From Marinobacter sp. LA51 (GTDB lineage: Bacteria; Pseudomonadota; Gammaproteobacteria; Pseudomonadales; Oleiphilaceae): a DNA stretch of 64,000 nt. The DNA is taken from the NCBI RefSeq assembly GCF_030297175.1, contig NZ_AP028070.1, positions 1,674,001 through 1,738,000 on the forward strand. Direction: 5' to 3'. Numbering within the stretch: position 1 is the stretch's first letter; every line of letters begins with the position of its first letter. The position numbers and the translations under genes are program-made. Positions 10,747 to 21,433 of the stretch are shown here, piece after piece. A model generated the notes under the pieces. That model was not told the DNA's origin. It did no database searches and was given only the letters and a program-made list of their open reading frames with translations.

Positions 10747-10819
10747 AATTCCGGGCTGTGCAGGGAGTTGCGCGTTTGTAATTAATTAGGGTACTCCTTA
10801 TAATCCGTAGCCCGGAATT
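10747..10819. repeat. 11-bp inverted repeat around sdh promoter
   Basis: AATTCCGGGCT (10747-10757) and its exact reverse complement AGCCCGGAATT (10809-10819) are 51 bp apart. The first arm lies upstream of the -35 hexamer and the second overlaps the predicted transcription start. This could be a two-site operator for looping repression; the RNA from the predicted start would contain only the second arm. Confidence 0.6.
10776..10804 (+). promoter_or_regulatory. sdhCDAB promoter
   Basis: TTGTAA (10776-10781), 17-bp spacer, TATAAT (10799-10804), a perfect -10. The predicted start is near 10811, about 175 nt before the sdhC start codon. Confidence 0.75.
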
Positions 10820-10985
10820 GGGGATATTCCTTGATCCAGAGTTAAATAATGACTGGAGCAAGGGGGCTATTCTCCCTCCTGAGCCAATCGCGTGTCGGTC
10901 TCGTATCGAATGCCGATCCTTACATACCAACCATCCGCAACCGGGTTTCCGGATATGTGGAATAAAGAGAGAGTGTGAGAGCGCT

Positions 10986-11363
10986 GTGAATAGCAAACGA
11001 CCAGTAAATCTCGATCTCGGCAAGTTTCATTTTCCGCTGCCAGCCATTACGTCCATTCTGCACCGCATCAGCGGCATCATCCTTTTTGTTGGTGTTGCGT
11101 TCATGCTTTATGGTCTTCAGCTTTCCCTGTCTGGGGAAGAGGGCTTCAGCCGCGTCAGTGAACTGCTGGACAGCTTCCTTGCAAAGCTGATTACCTGGGG
11201 CATTTTGTCTGCTCTGCTGTACCACTTGGTTGCCGGTATCAAGCACCTGCTCATGGATATGGGTATTGGTGAAGAACTGGAAAGCGGCCGTCTCGCCTCG
11301 AAGATCACGATTGTGGTTTCCGTCATCCTCATCGTTCTGGCAGGAGTCTGGGTATGGGCATGA
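10986..11363 (+). CDS. sdhC: Succinate dehydrogenase cytochrome b556 subunit
   Basis: Membrane anchor of complex II: binds haem b and quinone with SdhD. With the GTG start at 10986 it is 125 residues beginning VNSKRPVNLDL, matching the Pseudomonas SdhC N-terminus; a GAGAG-rich stretch precedes it. Three membrane segments are visible (about 28-48, 62-84, 105-125). The quinone-site motif SILHRISG (Ser23, Arg27) and His80, equivalent to the E. coli haem ligand His84, are present. The open frame continues upstream to 10818 but that part is not protein-like. It is first in the operon and overlaps sdhD by 10 bp. Confidence 0.93.
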   Translation: MNSKRPVNLDLGKFHFPLPAITSILHRISGIILFVGVAFMLYGLQLSLSGEEGFSRVSELLDSFLAKLITWGILSALLYHLVAGIKHLLMDMGIGEELESGRLASKITIVVSVILIVLAGVWVWA

Positions 11364-11701
11364 ACAGCGTAACGAACATTGGCCGTAACGGTATCCAGGA
11401 TTGGATCATCCAGCGTGTCTCTGCCTACGTACTGGCTTTGTACACCTTGTTCCTGCTCGGCTTCTTTGTCACCACCGACGTAGATTATCAGTCCTGGTCA
11501 GCGCTTTTTGATCAAGCGTGGTTCCGGATCTTTACTCTGCTGACATTGTTGTCCATCGGTGGCCACGCCTGGGTAGGGCTTTGGACCATTTCGACCGACT
11601 ACATTAAATCCGCAGGACAGCGCATGCTGTTTCAGGCAGCCACCGTCCTGGCAATTTTTGTTTATGTGGTCTGGGGTATTCAGATTATTTGGGGGCTTTA
11701 A
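11354..11701 (+). CDS. sdhD: Succinate dehydrogenase membrane anchor
   Basis: The second complex II anchor, 115 residues with three membrane helices (about 22-42, 58-79, 88-113). His71 in GGHAWVGLW and Asp82-Tyr83 in STDYIK fall exactly where E. coli SdhD has its haem ligand His71 and quinone-binding Asp82/Tyr83. It overlaps the end of sdhC by 10 bp and sdhA starts 3 bp after its stop, indicating translational coupling. Confidence 0.94.
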   Translation: MGMNSVTNIGRNGIQDWIIQRVSAYVLALYTLFLLGFFVTTDVDYQSWSALFDQAWFRIFTLLTLLSIGGHAWVGLWTISTDYIKSAGQRMLFQAATVLAIFVYVVWGIQIIWGL

Positions 11702-11704
11702 TCG

Positions 11705-13477
11705 ATGTCTAACATAAAGACCATGTCTTTTGATGCGATTGTAATTGGCGGCGGTGGTTCCGGTATGCGGGCCGCGCTGCAACTGACGGAGTCCGGTGTA
11801 AATACCGCGTGTATCACCAAAGTATTCCCGACTCGGTCGCACACTGTGTCTGCCCAGGGTGGTATCACCTGCGCAATCGCAAGCGCTGACCCCAACGATG
11901 ATTGGCGCTGGCACATGTATGACACGGTGAAAGGCTCCGACTACATCGCCGATCAGGATGCGGTAGAGTATATGTGCTCGGTTGGCCCCCAGGCTGTCTT
12001 TGAGCTGGAGCACATGGGTCTTCCTTTCTCCCGCACGGAGCAGGGCCGCATCTATCAGCGCCCGTTCGGTGGTCAGTCCAAGGGTCCTGACAACCCGACT
12101 CAGGCAGCCCGTACTTGCGCCGCAGCCGACCGTACCGGTCACGCGCTGCTGCACACCCTGTACCAGGCGAACCTGAAGGGTGGTACCACGTTCCTTAACG
12201 AGTGGTACGCCGTAGATCTGGTCAAAAACAGTAAAGACGAAGTAGTTGGCGTAGTCGCCATCGAGATCGAAACCGGTGAAGTGGCCTACATCAAGAGCAA
12301 GGCTACCGTACTCGCCACCGGCGGTGCTGGTCGTATTTACTCGTCTACAACCAACGCATTGATCAATACTGGCGACGGTATTGGCATGGCCCTGCGCGCC
12401 GGTTTCCCGATGCAGGACATGGAAATGTGGCAGTTCCACCCAACTGGCATCCACGGTGCTGGCACGCTGGTTACTGAGGGTTGTCGCGGTGAGGGTGGTT
12501 ATCTTATTAACGCCGAAGGTGAGCGTTTCATGGAGCGTTATGCTCCGAACGCTAAGGACCTCGCCGGTCGTGACGTTGTAGCCCGGGCCATGGTTATCGA
12601 GATTCTCGAAGGCCGCGGTTGCGGTCCTGAGAAAGATCACGTCCTGCTGAAGCTTGATCATCTGGGTGAAGAGACCCTGAACCTGCGTCTGCCGGGTATC
12701 TGCGAGCTGTCTCGCACCTTCGCCCACGTGGACCCGGTCAAAGAACCTATTCCGGTGGTTCCGACCTGTCACTACATGATGGGTGGTATTCCGACTAACG
12801 TTGGTGGCCAGGCGCTGACTCAGGATGAAAGCGGCAACGACAAGCCTATTGCTGGTCTGTTTGCCTGTGGCGAAGCGGCTTGTGTATCTGTACACGGTGC
12901 TAACCGTCTGGGTGGTAACTCTCTGCTGGACCTGGTTGTCTTCGGTCGGGCTGCCGGCCTGCACATCGAAGAGCAGCTGCGCGGTGGTTTTGAAGTCGAC
13001 GGCGCCAGCGAAGAAGATATCAAGCGTGCCATGGCTCGCCTTGATCGTCTGGACGGCGCTTCCGAGGGCGAAAGCGTAGCGGACGTTCGTAAGGATCTGC
13101 AAAGCTGCATGCAGCTGTATTTCGGTGTATTCCGTGATGGCAGCAGCATGGAAGAAGGTCTGAAGAAGCTGGAAGCCATCGGTGAGCGTGTTCGCAACAC
13201 CAAGCTGGCAGATACCAGTAATGCGTTCAACACTGCGCGGATCGAAGCTCTGGAGCTCGACAACCTGTTCGAGGTTGCACTGGCTACCGCGATTTCCGCC
13301 TTTGAGCGTAAAGAAAGCCGTGGTGCTCACGCCCGTAACGATTTCACCGAGCGTGACGACGAAAACTGGCTGAAGCATTCCATGTACTTTCCGACTGACA
13401 AGCGTGTCGGAAAGCGCGCGGTGAATTTCGCGCCGAAGACCGTGGACACGTTTGAGCCGAAGATTCGGACTTACTAA
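11705..13477 (+). CDS. sdhA: Succinate dehydrogenase flavoprotein subunit
   Basis: Catalytic subunit oxidising succinate to fumarate with covalently bound FAD. The length is 590 residues, as usual. FAD-binding GGGGSG occurs at 15-20; His46 in [12 protein letters not shown] is the covalent flavin attachment residue. Active-site motifs include [21 protein letters not shown] and [18 protein letters not shown]. It sits on the cytoplasmic side of the inner membrane with SdhB. It is in the sdhCDAB operon. Confidence 0.98.
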   Translation: MSNIKTMSFDAIVIGGGGSGMRAALQLTESGVNTACITKVFPTRSHTVSAQGGITCAIASADPNDDWRWHMYDTVKGSDYIADQDAVEYMCSVGPQAVFELEHMGLPFSRTEQGRIYQRPFGGQSKGPDNPTQAARTCAAADRTGHALLHTLYQANLKGGTTFLNEWYAVDLVKNSKDEVVGVVAIEIETGEVAYIKSKATVLATGGAGRIYSSTTNALINTGDGIGMALRAGFPMQDMEMWQFHPTGIHGAGTLVTEGCRGEGGYLINAEGERFMERYAPNAKDLAGRDVVARAMVIEILEGRGCGPEKDHVLLKLDHLGEETLNLRLPGICELSRTFAHVDPVKEPIPVVPTCHYMMGGIPTNVGGQALTQDESGNDKPIAGLFACGEAACVSVHGANRLGGNSLLDLVVFGRAAGLHIEEQLRGGFEVDGASEEDIKRAMARLDRLDGASEGESVADVRKDLQSCMQLYFGVFRDGSSMEEGLKKLEAIGERVRNTKLADTSNAFNTARIEALELDNLFEVALATAISAFERKESRGAHARNDFTERDDENWLKHSMYFPTDKRVGKRAVNFAPKTVDTFEPKIRTY

Positions 13478-13492
13478 AGGGGAGTGCCAAAG

Positions 13493-14197
13493 ATGTTAGT
13501 AAGCCTTTATCGTTACAATCCGGAAGCTGACAACGCACCTTACATGCAGGATGTGGAAGTCGAGATTCCGGAAGGCAAAGATCTGATGGTTCTTGATGTG
13601 CTGAACCTCATCAAGGAGCGGGATGCGTCAATGTCCTACCGTCGTTCTTGCCGTGAAGGAGTCTGTGGCTCCGACGGTATGAACATGAACGGGAAAAATG
13701 GTCTGGCCTGCATCACGCCGCTTTCCCAGGTTGTTAAGAACAACAAGCTGGTAGTGCGTCCGTTGCCCGGTCTGCCGGTCATTCGTGACCTGGTTGTCGA
13801 CATGAGCCTTTTCTACAAACAGTACGAGAAGGTTATGCCGTATCTGGTTAACGATAATCCTGCGCCCGCCATTGAGCGTCTGCAGTCGCCAGAAGATCGT
13901 GAGAAGCTGGATGGCCTGTACGAGTGTATTCTCTGTGCCTGCTGCTCCACTTCCTGCCCGTCGTTCTGGTGGAATCCGGATAAGTTCATTGGTCCGGCCG
14001 GTCTGCTCCAGGCATACCGATTCCTGGCGGATAGCCGGGATACTGCTCAGGCCGAGCGTCTGGAAGATCTTGATGACCCGTTCAGCGTTTTCCGCTGCCG
14101 GGGTATCATGAACTGTGTTAGTGTCTGCCCGAAAGGCCTGAACCCCACAAGGGCAATTGGCCACATCCGGAACCTTCTGCTGCAACGAGCTTCTTAA
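13493..14197 (+). CDS. sdhB: Succinate dehydrogenase iron-sulfur subunit
   Basis: Carries electrons from SdhA to the quinone site through three clusters. The [2Fe-2S] motif is SCREGVCGSDGMNMNGKNGLAC, the [4Fe-4S] motif CILCACCSTSCPS and the [3Fe-4S] motif CRGIMNCVSVCPKGLNP. The frame allows a GTG at 13484, but the AAAGGGGAG ribosome binding site overlaps that codon and is well spaced for the ATG at 13493, which matches the Pseudomonas N-terminus (MLVSLYRYNP). It is 234 residues and the last gene of sdhCDAB. Confidence 0.97.
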   Translation: MLVSLYRYNPEADNAPYMQDVEVEIPEGKDLMVLDVLNLIKERDASMSYRRSCREGVCGSDGMNMNGKNGLACITPLSQVVKNNKLVVRPLPGLPVIRDLVVDMSLFYKQYEKVMPYLVNDNPAPAIERLQSPEDREKLDGLYECILCACCSTSCPSFWWNPDKFIGPAGLLQAYRFLADSRDTAQAERLEDLDDPFSVFRCRGIMNCVSVCPKGLNPTRAIGHIRNLLLQRAS

Positions 14198-14249
14198 GCA
14201 GCAGGGTCTGCACCAGGCGCTATACTGTCCTGACTAGGTTCGGCACCCT

Positions 14250-14277
14250 GAAGGCCCCGCAAAGACGCGGGGCCTTC
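14250..14277 (+). terminator. Intercistronic hairpin sdhB-sucA
   Basis: Perfect 11-bp GAAGGCCCCGC/GCGGGGCCTTC stem with a six-base loop, 53 bp after sdhB. It has no T tract on either strand, so it may be an mRNA-stabilising or processing structure, or a leaky terminator, allowing sdh and suc to be expressed together or apart. Confidence 0.6.
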
Positions 14278-14328
14278 AACCAAAGGCTTATAGTCAAAAG
14301 TCTTACTCGGGTGCACACTACACAAGCC

Positions 14329-14448
14329 GTGACTGAAGCTTATAAAGTTGATGCACGGATTGCTGAGTATAAAACCACCGGGGAATGGAAAACATCCACG
14401 TCGAGTGTGGCGGCCAAAGTCGATCCCGTAAAAACCCGTATTGACTGA
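14329..14448 (+). CDS. Possible small ORF, 39 residues
   Basis: A GTG-initiated frame (an alternative GTG lies at 14311) encoding a Lys/Thr-rich peptide ending DPVKTRID. Composition is protein-like, with no cysteine and balanced charges, but there is no ribosome binding site and an open frame of this length is not rare by chance. It lies wholly in the sucA leader. It could be a leader peptide or a gene remnant. No family recognised. Confidence 0.2.
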   Translation: MTEAYKVDARIAEYKTTGEWKTSTSSVAAKVDPVKTRID

Positions 14449-14509
14449 GAATTACCCCTGGCCGACCATATTCCGCTCCCCCGCACCAGCCCAAGGTGAG
14501 CTATTCAAA

Positions 14510-17347
14510 ATGCACGAAAGCATCATGGAGCAGTTATGGCAGACTTCCCACTTGCAGGGTGGAAATCTAGCCTACGTTGAACAGCTTTTTGAAACCTACC
14601 TGACAGACCCCAATGCCGTTCCCGAAGAGTGGCGTAGTTATTTTGACAAGCTTCCCAGCGTCGATGGCTCTCATGGCCGTGACGTTGCGCATTCTTCAAT
14701 CCGCGAACAGTTTGAACACATCTCCCGTAATCAGCGCTTTCTTGCCAGTGGAGGTGTCCCCGCCAGTGCCACCAGCGACGCCGACAAGAAGCAGATTCGT
14801 GTTCTACAGCTGATTAACACGTACCGTTTTCGTGGTCATCAGGAAGCGAAGCTTGACCCGCTGGGCGTTTGGCAGCGAGCCAAGGTAGAGGATCTTGATC
14901 CTGGGTTTCACGAGCTTTCAGACTCCGACAATGACCTGGAGTTCCAGACTGGCTCCCTGAATTTTGGCTCCGAGACCATGAAGCTCGGAGATATCATCGA
15001 TGGTCTGCGCCGCACCTATTGCGAAAGTATTGGTGCCGAGTACATGCACATCGTCGATACTCGCATCAAGCGGTGGTTCCAGCAGCGCATGGAACCAGTG
15101 CGGTCCCGTCCGGATTACGAAGCGAAGACCCGCAAGCATCTCCTCGAACGTCTGACCGCCGCTGAAGGTCTGGAAAAGTACCTGGGTTCCCGGTACCCCG
15201 GTGTGAAGCGCTTTGGTCTTGAAGGCGGTGAAGCGCTGATTCCGTGCCTCGACGAGCTGATTCAGCGCGCCGGGTCCTACGGCGCCAAGGAAATTGTTCT
15301 GGGCATGGCACACCGTGGCCGCCTGAACGTTCTGGTCAACACGCTTGGTAAGAACCCGAAAGAGCTGTTTGACGAGTTCGAAGGCAAGAAGCTTGCAGAT
15401 TCCGGATCAGGTGACGTTAAGTACCATCAGGGCTTCTCCTCGAACGTCATGACTTCCGGTGGCGAAGTGCACCTGGCGATGGCGTTTAACCCGTCGCATC
15501 TGGAAATCGTATCGCCGGTGGTTGAGGGCTCTGTTCGTGCCCGTCAAACCCGCAGGAACGATCCCGACGGAACCCAGTGTGTTCCGATTATTCTGCACGG
15601 TGACGCGGCGTTTGCCGGGCAGGGCGTGGTCATGGAGACATTTCAGATGTCTCAGACTCGCGGTTACGGCGTGGGTGGCACTATCCACATCGTGATCAAC
15701 AACCAGGTAGGCTTCACTACCAGCAAGCAGGAAGATGCGCGCTCGACCGAGTACTGCACCGATGTCGCCAAGATGGTTCAGGCGCCGATTCTGCACGTGA
15801 ATGCGGATGACCCAGAAGCGGTCATGTTCGCCACCCAAATGGCGATGGATTACCGCAACGAATTCAAGAACGACGTGGTCATCGATCTGGTCTGCTACCG
15901 TCGCCGTGGGCACAACGAAGCCGACGAGCCTGCAGCTACTCAGCCGCAGATGTATGAGAAGATCCGTAAGCTTAAGACTACGCGCAACCTGTACGCCGAA
16001 AAACTGATTGCCGAGGGTGTCATCACCGAGGAAGAAGGCAAGCAGATGGAGAATGACTACCGTGACGCACTGGATGACGGTGAGCACGTGGTCAAATCCC
16101 TGGTCAAGGAGCCCAACAAGGAGCTCTATGTTGACTGGTCGCCGTACCTTGGCCATGAGTGGACAGCCAAGTGTAAGTCCAGTGTTGCTCTGAAAACCAT
16201 TCAGAAGCTGGGCAAGAAGCTGACTTCCGTGCCGGAAGGTTTCAGTATTCAGCGTCAGGTTTCCAAGATTGTCAGCGACCGCGAGAAGATGACCGCGGGC
16301 GCACTGCCCATCAACTGGGGCTACGGCGAAGTAATGGCCTACGCGACGTTGATCGATGAAGGGCATCCGATCCGGATCACCGGTCAGGACGTCGGTCGGG
16401 GAACTTTCTCCCACCGTCACGCCGTACTGCACAACCAGAAAGATGGCGCAACGCACATTGCCCTGGAGCAGCTGTCGGACGATCAGCCGCTATTTGAAAT
16501 CTATGATTCGCTGCTGTCTGAAGAAGCGGTCATGGCGTTTGAGTACGGCTACGCCACCACCGCGCCCAGTGGTTTGATTGTCTGGGAAGCTCAGTTTGGC
16601 GATTTCGCCAACGGTGCCCAGGTGGTCATCGACCAATTCCTGACCAGTGGTGAACACAAGTGGGGCCGTCTGTGCGGGCTTACTCTGTTGCTGCCTCACG
16701 GTTACGAGGGCCAGGGTCCGGAGCACAGCTCTGCCCGTTTGGAGCGATTCCTGCAGCTGAGTGCCGAGCACAACATTCAGGTGTGTGTGCCGACAACGCC
16801 TTCGCAGGTATTCCACATGTTGCGTCGTCAGGTGAAGCGTCCGCTGCGTAAGCCGCTGGTTGCGATTACACCAAAGAGTCTGCTGCGTCATAAGGAAGCC
16901 ACCTCTGATTTGGATGACCTGACTTCAGGCACCTTCCAGACCGTTCTGCCAGAGAAAGAGCCGTCCGATCCGAAGAAAGTGACGCGCCTGATCATGTGCA
17001 GCGGCAAGGTTTACTTCGATCTCCTGGAAAAGAAAAAGTCTGAAGAGCGCGATGACGTCGCGATCTTCCGAATCGAGCAGCTGTACCCGTTCCCGGGTGA
17101 CGATCTGGACGCTATGCTTGCCAAGTATCCCAAGTTGAAAAACGTGGTCTGGTGCCAGGAAGAACCGATGAACCAGGGTGCCTGGTACCCGAGCCAGCAT
17201 CATATGAGAAATGCGCTCCAGCGCCTGAACCCAAAGCTGTACCTCCAGTATGCCGGTCGCGATGCTTCCGCTGCTCCCGCTTGTGGGCACATGTCTGTGC
17301 ACATTGAAGAGCAGAAGAAGCTGGTAAACGACGCGTTTGAAATCTGA
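14510..17347 (+). CDS. sucA: 2-oxoglutarate dehydrogenase E1 component
   Basis: Thiamine-diphosphate-dependent decarboxylase of the 2-oxoglutarate dehydrogenase complex. The start at 14510 (MHESIMEQLWQ) is chosen because AAGGTGAG lies 10 bases upstream and the N-terminus then matches Pseudomonas SucA, giving 945 residues; the frame is open back to 14441. Features: N-terminal E2-binding region, GMAHRGRLNVLVN with catalytic histidine, HGDAAFAGQGVVMETFQMS, the thiamine-diphosphate metal-binding region GTIHIVINNQVGFTTS, and RGHNEADEP. It is followed by sucB after 25 bp. Confidence 0.97.
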   Translation: MHESIMEQLWQTSHLQGGNLAYVEQLFETYLTDPNAVPEEWRSYFDKLPSVDGSHGRDVAHSSIREQFEHISRNQRFLASGGVPASATSDADKKQIRVLQLINTYRFRGHQEAKLDPLGVWQRAKVEDLDPGFHELSDSDNDLEFQTGSLNFGSETMKLGDIIDGLRRTYCESIGAEYMHIVDTRIKRWFQQRMEPVRSRPDYEAKTRKHLLERLTAAEGLEKYLGSRYPGVKRFGLEGGEALIPCLDELIQRAGSYGAKEIVLGMAHRGRLNVLVNTLGKNPKELFDEFEGKKLADSGSGDVKYHQGFSSNVMTSGGEVHLAMAFNPSHLEIVSPVVEGSVRARQTRRNDPDGTQCVPIILHGDAAFAGQGVVMETFQMSQTRGYGVGGTIHIVINNQVGFTTSKQEDARSTEYCTDVAKMVQAPILHVNADDPEAVMFATQMAMDYRNEFKNDVVIDLVCYRRRGHNEADEPAATQPQMYEKIRKLKTTRNLYAEKLIAEGVITEEEGKQMENDYRDALDDGEHVVKSLVKEPNKELYVDWSPYLGHEWTAKCKSSVALKTIQKLGKKLTSVPEGFSIQRQVSKIVSDREKMTAGALPINWGYGEVMAYATLIDEGHPIRITGQDVGRGTFSHRHAVLHNQKDGATHIALEQLSDDQPLFEIYDSLLSEEAVMAFEYGYATTAPSGLIVWEAQFGDFANGAQVVIDQFLTSGEHKWGRLCGLTLLLPHGYEGQGPEHSSARLERFLQLSAEHNIQVCVPTTPSQVFHMLRRQVKRPLRKPLVAITPKSLLRHKEATSDLDDLTSGTFQTVLPEKEPSDPKKVTRLIMCSGKVYFDLLEKKKSEERDDVAIFRIEQLYPFPGDDLDAMLAKYPKLKNVVWCQEEPMNQGAWYPSQHHMRNALQRLNPKLYLQYAGRDASAAPACGHMSVHIEEQKKLVNDAFEI

Positions 17348-17372
17348 CGAGCTACCGAACTAAGGATCTGTA

Positions 17373-18593
17373 ATGTCAACTGAGATTAAAGCCCCCGTTT
17401 TCCCGGAGTCGGTCGCAGAGGGTACCGTTGCGACCTGGCACAAGCAGCCGGGTGAAGCCTGTTCACGAGACGAACTGATTGTCGATATTGAAACCGACAA
17501 GGTCGTCCTGGAAGTCGTTGCTCCCGCCGATGGCGTGATTGAAGAAGTGATGAAGGGCGAAGGCGATACCGTGGAAAGCGGTGAAGTAATCGGCAAATTC
17601 AAGGAAGGCGCGGCTGGAGAATCCAAGCCTGCCGAGAGCAAGAAAGAAGAAGCGCCGAAAGAGGAGGCTCCGAAAGAAGAAGCCGCTGCCTCTGGCGACG
17701 CCATCCTCAGTCCGGCTGCTCGCAAGCTGGCTGATGAGAACAACGTTGACCCCAATTCTGTCAAAGGCACTGGCAAAGACGGCCGGGTTACCAAGGAAGA
17801 TGTGCAGAGTCACATTGATAACAAGCCGGCCGGCGGCGCTGCTGCAGCGGCACCGGCTGCTGGCATGCCTGAGGTAAATGTGGCTTCCGGTGAGCGTCCT
17901 GAAAAACGCGTACCGATGACCCGCTTGCGTGCCAGTATCGCCAAGCGCCTGGTGAATGCGCAGCAGAGCGCAGCCATGCTGACCACCTTTAACGAGGTGA
18001 ACATGGGGCCGATCATGGAAATGCGCAAGCAATACCAAGACAGCTTTGTTAAGCGTCACGGTATCAAGCTTGGCTTCATGTCGTTCTTCACCAAAGCTGC
18101 GACCGAAGCGCTTAAGCGTTTCCCGGCAGTGAATGCCTCTATCGATGGCAATGATATGGTGTACCACGGCTACCAGGATATCGGCGTGGCCGTATCGACC
18201 GACCGTGGTCTGGTTGTTCCGGTGCTGCGCGACTCCGACGCGATGGGTCTGGCAGATATCGAGAAGAAGATTGTCGAGTACGGCACCAAGGCGAAAGATG
18301 GCAAGCTGGGCATCGAAGATATGACCGGCGGAACCTTTACCATCACCAACGGCGGTATCTTTGGTTCGCTGATTTCGACGCCGATCCTGAACCCGCCGCA
18401 GACAGCTATTCTGGGTATGCACAAGATCCAGGAGCGTCCGATGGCAGTTAACGGCAAGGTCGAGATCCAGCCGATGATGTATCTGGCGCTGTCATACGAC
18501 CACCGCATGATCGATGGCAAGGAAGCGGTACAATTCCTTGTCGCCATTAAGGAAATGCTTGAAGATCCAGCGCGTATTCTGCTGGACGTCTGA
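17373..18593 (+). CDS. sucB: Dihydrolipoamide succinyltransferase (E2o)
   Basis: Core of the 2-oxoglutarate dehydrogenase complex, 406 residues. The lipoyl domain (1-78) has Lys43 in [11 protein letters not shown] as the lipoylation site. An Ala/Glu/Lys/Pro-rich linker follows, then the E3/E1-binding domain (about 112-148, [18 protein letters not shown]) and the catalytic domain, with the active-site motif [13 protein letters not shown] near the C-terminus. AAGGA precedes the ATG. It is in the suc operon between sucA and lpd. Confidence 0.97.
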   Translation: MSTEIKAPVFPESVAEGTVATWHKQPGEACSRDELIVDIETDKVVLEVVAPADGVIEEVMKGEGDTVESGEVIGKFKEGAAGESKPAESKKEEAPKEEAPKEEAAASGDAILSPAARKLADENNVDPNSVKGTGKDGRVTKEDVQSHIDNKPAGGAAAAAPAAGMPEVNVASGERPEKRVPMTRLRASIAKRLVNAQQSAAMLTTFNEVNMGPIMEMRKQYQDSFVKRHGIKLGFMSFFTKAATEALKRFPAVNASIDGNDMVYHGYQDIGVAVSTDRGLVVPVLRDSDAMGLADIEKKIVEYGTKAKDGKLGIEDMTGGTFTITNGGIFGSLISTPILNPPQTAILGMHKIQERPMAVNGKVEIQPMMYLALSYDHRMIDGKEAVQFLVAIKEMLEDPARILLDV

Positions 18594-18598
18594 GCTGA

Positions 18599-20071
<1,473 letters not shown>

Positions 20072-20087
20072 CGCAAGCCAGGAAGCG

Positions 20088-20109
20088 GGGGCGCCAATGA
20101 CGGCGCCCC
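20088..20109 (+). terminator. Hairpin after lpd
   Basis: Perfect GGGGCGCC/GGCGCCCC stem with a six-base loop, starting 16 bp after the lpd stop. No T tract follows, so it may protect or attenuate rather than fully terminate. Confidence 0.6.
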
Positions 20110-20135
20110 ACTGCCATAAAAACGGCTGGCTTCCG

Positions 20136-20208
20136 GTTGCGCTCACGGCGAGCTGAGGTGATCCCCGGCTCGCCAAACCGAATTCGCAACAGCAGTCCCG
20201 GAGCGGGG
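20136..20208 (+). promoter_or_regulatory. Structured RNA leader upstream of sucC
   Basis: Nested pairings in the mRNA: an outer stem GTTGCG (20136-20141) with CGCAAC (20185-20190), enclosing GGCGAGC (20147-20153) with GCTCGCC (20168-20174), followed by a small CCCG-GAG-CGGG hairpin (20197-20207). The arrangement looks like a cis-regulatory RNA ahead of sucC. A conserved 'sucC' RNA motif has been reported in Pseudomonas; whether this is the same motif cannot be judged by eye. Confidence 0.5.
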
Positions 20209-20266
20209 CTTGCGCGGGTTCATTTCCGTACGTGGTTATCCTCCATCAAAAAGCGGGACATTAACT

Positions 20267-21433
20267 ATGAATTTGCATGAATATCAGGGCAAACAGCTTT
20301 TCGCTGAATATGGCCTGCCTGTATCTCAGGGCGTTGCCTGCGATACCCCTCAGGAAGCCGTAGCGGCTGCCACCGAAATCGGTGGTGACGCATGGGTTGT
20401 TAAGGCACAGGTTCACGCTGGTGGCCGTGGTAAGGCTGGCGGTGTAAAGCTGGTCAAGAGCAAAGACGAAATCCGTGAGTTCGCTGAAAAGTGGCTGGGC
20501 AAGAACCTAGTAACTTACCAGACTGACGAGAACGGCCAGCCGGTGAGCAAGATTCTGGTTGAATCCCTGACCGACATCGACCAGGAACTTTACCTGGGCG
20601 CGGTTGTGGATCGTGGTACCCGTCGTATCGTGTTCATGGCCTCCACCGAAGGTGGTGTTGAGATCGAACAGGTTGCCGAAGAAACTCCGGAAAAGATCCT
20701 GAAAGCCGAAGTTGATCCGCTGGTTGGCGCACAGCCGTACCAGGGCCGCGAGCTGGCATTCAAACTGGGTCTTGAAGGCAAGCAGATCGGTCAGTTCACC
20801 AAAATCTTCATGGGTCTGGCTAAGCTGTTTGAAGACCGTGATCTGGCGCTGCTGGAAATCAATCCTCTGGTTATCACTCCGGCCGGTGACCTGCACTGCC
20901 TGGATGCGAAGATTGGCGTAGACGGCAACGCGCTGTACCGTCAGAAGAAAGTTCACGAGATGCACGATCCTTCCCAGGAAGATTCCCGTGAAGCCGAAGC
21001 TGCCAAGTGGGAACTGAACTACGTGGCGCTGGAAGGCAACATCGGTTGCATGGTCAACGGCGCAGGCCTTGCTATGGGCACCATGGACATCATCAAGCTG
21101 TCCGGTGGCCAGCCGGCCAACTTCCTGGACGTTGGCGGCGGTGCTACCAAAGAGCGCGTTTCAGAAGCGTTCAAAATCATCCTGTCTGACGACAGCGTAC
21201 AAGCCGTTCTGGTTAACATCTTCGGCGGTATCGTACGTTGCGACATGATCGCCGAAGGCATTATCGGTGCGGTTAAGGACGTGGGCGTTAAGGTTCCTGT
21301 GGTTGTTCGCCTTGAAGGCAACAACGCCGAGAAAGGCACTCAGGTACTCGCCGACAGTGGCCTGAACATCATTGCCGCCACTAGCCTGGCGGATGCCGCA
21401 GAGCAAGTCGTTAAAGCCGCAGGGGGTAAATAA
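20267..21433 (+). CDS. sucC: Succinyl-CoA synthetase beta subunit
   Basis: Makes ATP or GTP while releasing succinate from succinyl-CoA, together with SucD. It is 388 residues starting [16 protein letters not shown], exactly the usual length and N-terminus; the frame is open upstream to 20210 but that is leader RNA. The ATP-grasp domain (about 1-240) has the glycine-rich [12 protein letters not shown] loop; the C-terminal CoA-ligase domain has the GGGATKERV and [10 protein letters not shown] motifs. The stop overlaps the sucD ATG (TAATG), so translation is coupled. The ribosome binding site is weak (AGCGGGA). Confidence 0.97.
   Translation: MNLHEYQGKQLFAEYGLPVSQGVACDTPQEAVAAATEIGGDAWVVKAQVHAGGRGKAGGVKLVKSKDEIREFAEKWLGKNLVTYQTDENGQPVSKILVESLTDIDQELYLGAVVDRGTRRIVFMASTEGGVEIEQVAEETPEKILKAEVDPLVGAQPYQGRELAFKLGLEGKQIGQFTKIFMGLAKLFEDRDLALLEINPLVITPAGDLHCLDAKIGVDGNALYRQKKVHEMHDPSQEDSREAEAAKWELNYVALEGNIGCMVNGAGLAMGTMDIIKLSGGQPANFLDVGGGATKERVSEAFKIILSDDSVQAVLVNIFGGIVRCDMIAEGIIGAVKDVGVKVPVVVRLEGNNAEKGTQVLADSGLNIIAATSLADAAEQVVKAAGGK

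Larger units (their letters stand above)
10512..10985. other. gltA/sdhC divergent control region
   Basis: 474 bp without a convincing gene. It contains the gltA leader, the sdh promoter at 10776-10804, an 11-bp inverted repeat around that promoter and a predicted sdhC 5' UTR of about 175 nt. An apparent upstream extension of the sdhC frame to 10818 is not protein-like. Confidence 0.75.
14198..14509. other. sdhB-sucA intercistronic region
   Basis: 312 bp holding a stable hairpin (14250-14277), a possible 39-codon ORF (14329-14448) and the sucA ribosome binding site. No strong sigma-70 promoter is evident. Confidence 0.7.

Noticed and set aside
10818..10985. Upstream extension of the sdhC frame
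   Set aside because: The 56 residues are Cys/Pro/Arg-rich and unlike SdhC, which normally starts at the MNSxRPVNLDL-like sequence.
11498..13378. A 626-codon minus-strand frame opposite sdhA
   Set aside because: The same codon-bias artefact; sdhA is fully supported on the plus strand.
14441..14509. Upstream extension of sucA to a TTG
   Set aside because: Not homologous-looking; a good ribosome binding site lies before the ATG at 14510.
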